DNA of 14,439 nucleotides from 2-01-FULL-51-21 sp964348955 (GTDB lineage: Bacteria > Patescibacteriota > Minisyncoccia > Phycocordibacterales > 2-01-FULL-51-21), in the NCBI GenBank assembly GCA_964348955.1, contig CAYGEN010000019.1, positions 1-14,439 of the forward strand, written 5' to 3'. The notes under the pieces were generated by a model. It had not been told where the DNA came from. It ran no database searches and was given only the letters and a program-made list of their open reading frames with translations. The position numbers and the translations under genes were made by a program. Positions 13,774 through 14,439 of this stretch are shown in pieces. The number at the start of each line of letters is the position of its first letter. Positions within the stretch are counted from its first letter, which is position 1.

Positions 13774-13804
13774 ACCGCCGGCCCAAAGTGGCCGGCGGTA
13801 TTTT
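13774..13804 (+). terminator. Intrinsic terminator between convergent pyrC and ftsH
   Basis: ACCGCCGGCC (13774-13783) pairs with GGCCGGCGGT (13790-13799) around a six-base loop; TTTT follows at 13801-13804. It begins 7 bases after the pyrC stop. A short T3 on the other strand could let it also serve the convergent ftsH gene. Confidence 0.85.
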
Positions 13805-13806
13805 CA

Positions 13807-14439
13807 TTACTTCTGATGCTCAATGTCCTCCTTTTGCTTCGGCGTAATGCCGTTTGCAATGAGTAGTTTTTCAAAATCTTCACGCTCAATAGTCTCCACT
13901 TCAATGAGCTGACTGGCTATAGCGTCAAGCGCCGCACGGCGCTCTTTCAAAATCGTTTCCGCTTTGCGGTACGCTTCGTCCACAATCCTGGACACCTCTG
14001 AATCAATCTCTGCTGACACGCGTTCGGAATATTCTTTTTCTCCAACGCCGCGCCCGTAAAGCGCCCTGCCGCCCTCGCCTTCAAGCGCGAGAGGTCCCAT
14101 TTTCTCGGACATGCCGTAGCGCGTTACCATATCGCGGGCAAGCGCCGTTAGCACCTGCAAGTCGTTTGATGCGCCGGTCGTCAAGTCGCCGAACACCATT
14201 TTCTCCGCGACGTACCCACCTAAGCTCACTGAAATATCATCAAGAAATTCCCGCTTTGACTGCATGCGTCGGTCTTCAAAGGGCAATTTAAGCGTATAGC
14301 CCGCCGCGCGGCCGCGCGAAACGATTGAGATTTTATGCACGGGGTCGGCATACGGCAGGACGGAGGCAATAAGCGCGTGCCCCGCTTCATGATACGCGGT
14401 GATTTCTTTTTCTTTTTTATTCAAAATATGGCTCTTGCG
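13807..14439 (-). CDS. ftsH: ATP-dependent zinc metalloprotease FtsH, C-terminal part (5' end outside the window)
   Basis: Membrane-anchored AAA+ protease that extracts and degrades damaged membrane proteins and some soluble regulators. Only the M41 peptidase domain lies in the window. The frame enters open from the right edge as RKSHILNKKEKEITAYHEAGHAL, which matches the usual join between the AAA+ lid and the protease domain, so the TTG at 14424 is not a start. HEAGH supplies two zinc-binding histidines and the catalytic Glu; the third ligand is expected to be the Asp in TTGASNDLQ. Family blocks GGYVAEKMVFG, ARDMVTRYGMSEKMGP and the C-terminal helical region follow. The C-terminus (KQKEDIEHQK) is polar and complete, ending in TAA. 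Confidence 0.95.
   Translation of the reverse strand, partial: RKSHILNKKEKEITAYHEAGHALIASVLPYADPVHKISIVSRGRAAGYTLKLPFEDRRMQSKREFLDDISVSLGGYVAEKMVFGDLTTGASNDLQVLTALARDMVTRYGMSEKMGPLALEGEGGRALYGRGVGEKEYSERVSAEIDSEVSRIVDEAYRKAETILKERRAALDAIASQLIEVETIEREDFEKLLIANGITPKQKEDIEHQK

Overview
This 14.4 kb window looks like a chromosomal segment from an ultra-small bacterium of the Candidate Phyla Radiation (Patescibacteria, probably a Parcubacteria/Paceibacteria-like lineage). That placement is inferred from protein style: a membrane-anchored cupredoxin with a Tyr-His-Asn-His-Leu copper loop, a large membrane histidine kinase without a partner regulator, and single scattered housekeeping genes. Several genes lack a clear Shine-Dalgarno sequence. 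TGA is used as a normal stop (methyltransferase, pyrC), so this is not a UGA-recoded lineage. No taxonomic marker such as rRNA is present.

Layout: (1) 2-763, a class I methyltransferase cut by the left edge. (2) 1013-1985, a small membrane redox pair: anchored cupredoxin, then a DoxX-like protein. Between them a strong Shine-Dalgarno sits in front of a five-codon minigene. (3) 1989-3137, NAD-type malic enzyme on the minus strand, meeting the DoxX gene tail to tail with a 3 bp gap. (4) 3251-7009, three paralogous ABC_sub_bind (COG2984-type) substrate-binding proteins, one leftward and two rightward, with a near-perfect 36 bp palindrome in the divergent region. All are anchored by an N-terminal helix, none has a lipobox cysteine, and no ABC permease or ATPase gene is in the window. 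(5) 7140-9482, a dCache-HAMP-PAS-HisKA-HATPase histidine kinase framed by two strong intrinsic terminators. (6) 9483-10011, about 530 bp without a gene but crowded with long perfect inverted repeats. (7) 10012-12168, RecG helicase. (8) 12271-12346, a tRNA with anticodon UAU (predicted Ile, reading AUA), with a degenerate copy of its 3' half 86 bp downstream. (9) 12640-13767, class II dihydroorotase PyrC. (10) 13807-14439, the C-terminal protease half of FtsH on the minus strand, cut by the right edge.

Most genes appear to be transcribed singly or in pairs, each with its own -35/-10 candidate and often a terminator. The likeliest functional module is the set of three orphan binding proteins next to the sensor kinase. 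These could supply an orphan transporter or present ligands to the kinase, but this is inferred from context only. The most unusual DNA is the hairpin-rich stretch 9488-9935 (two related stems of 21 and 23 bp, and a 40 bp loop-free palindrome), together with the tRNA-Ile(UAU) locus and its partial repeats.
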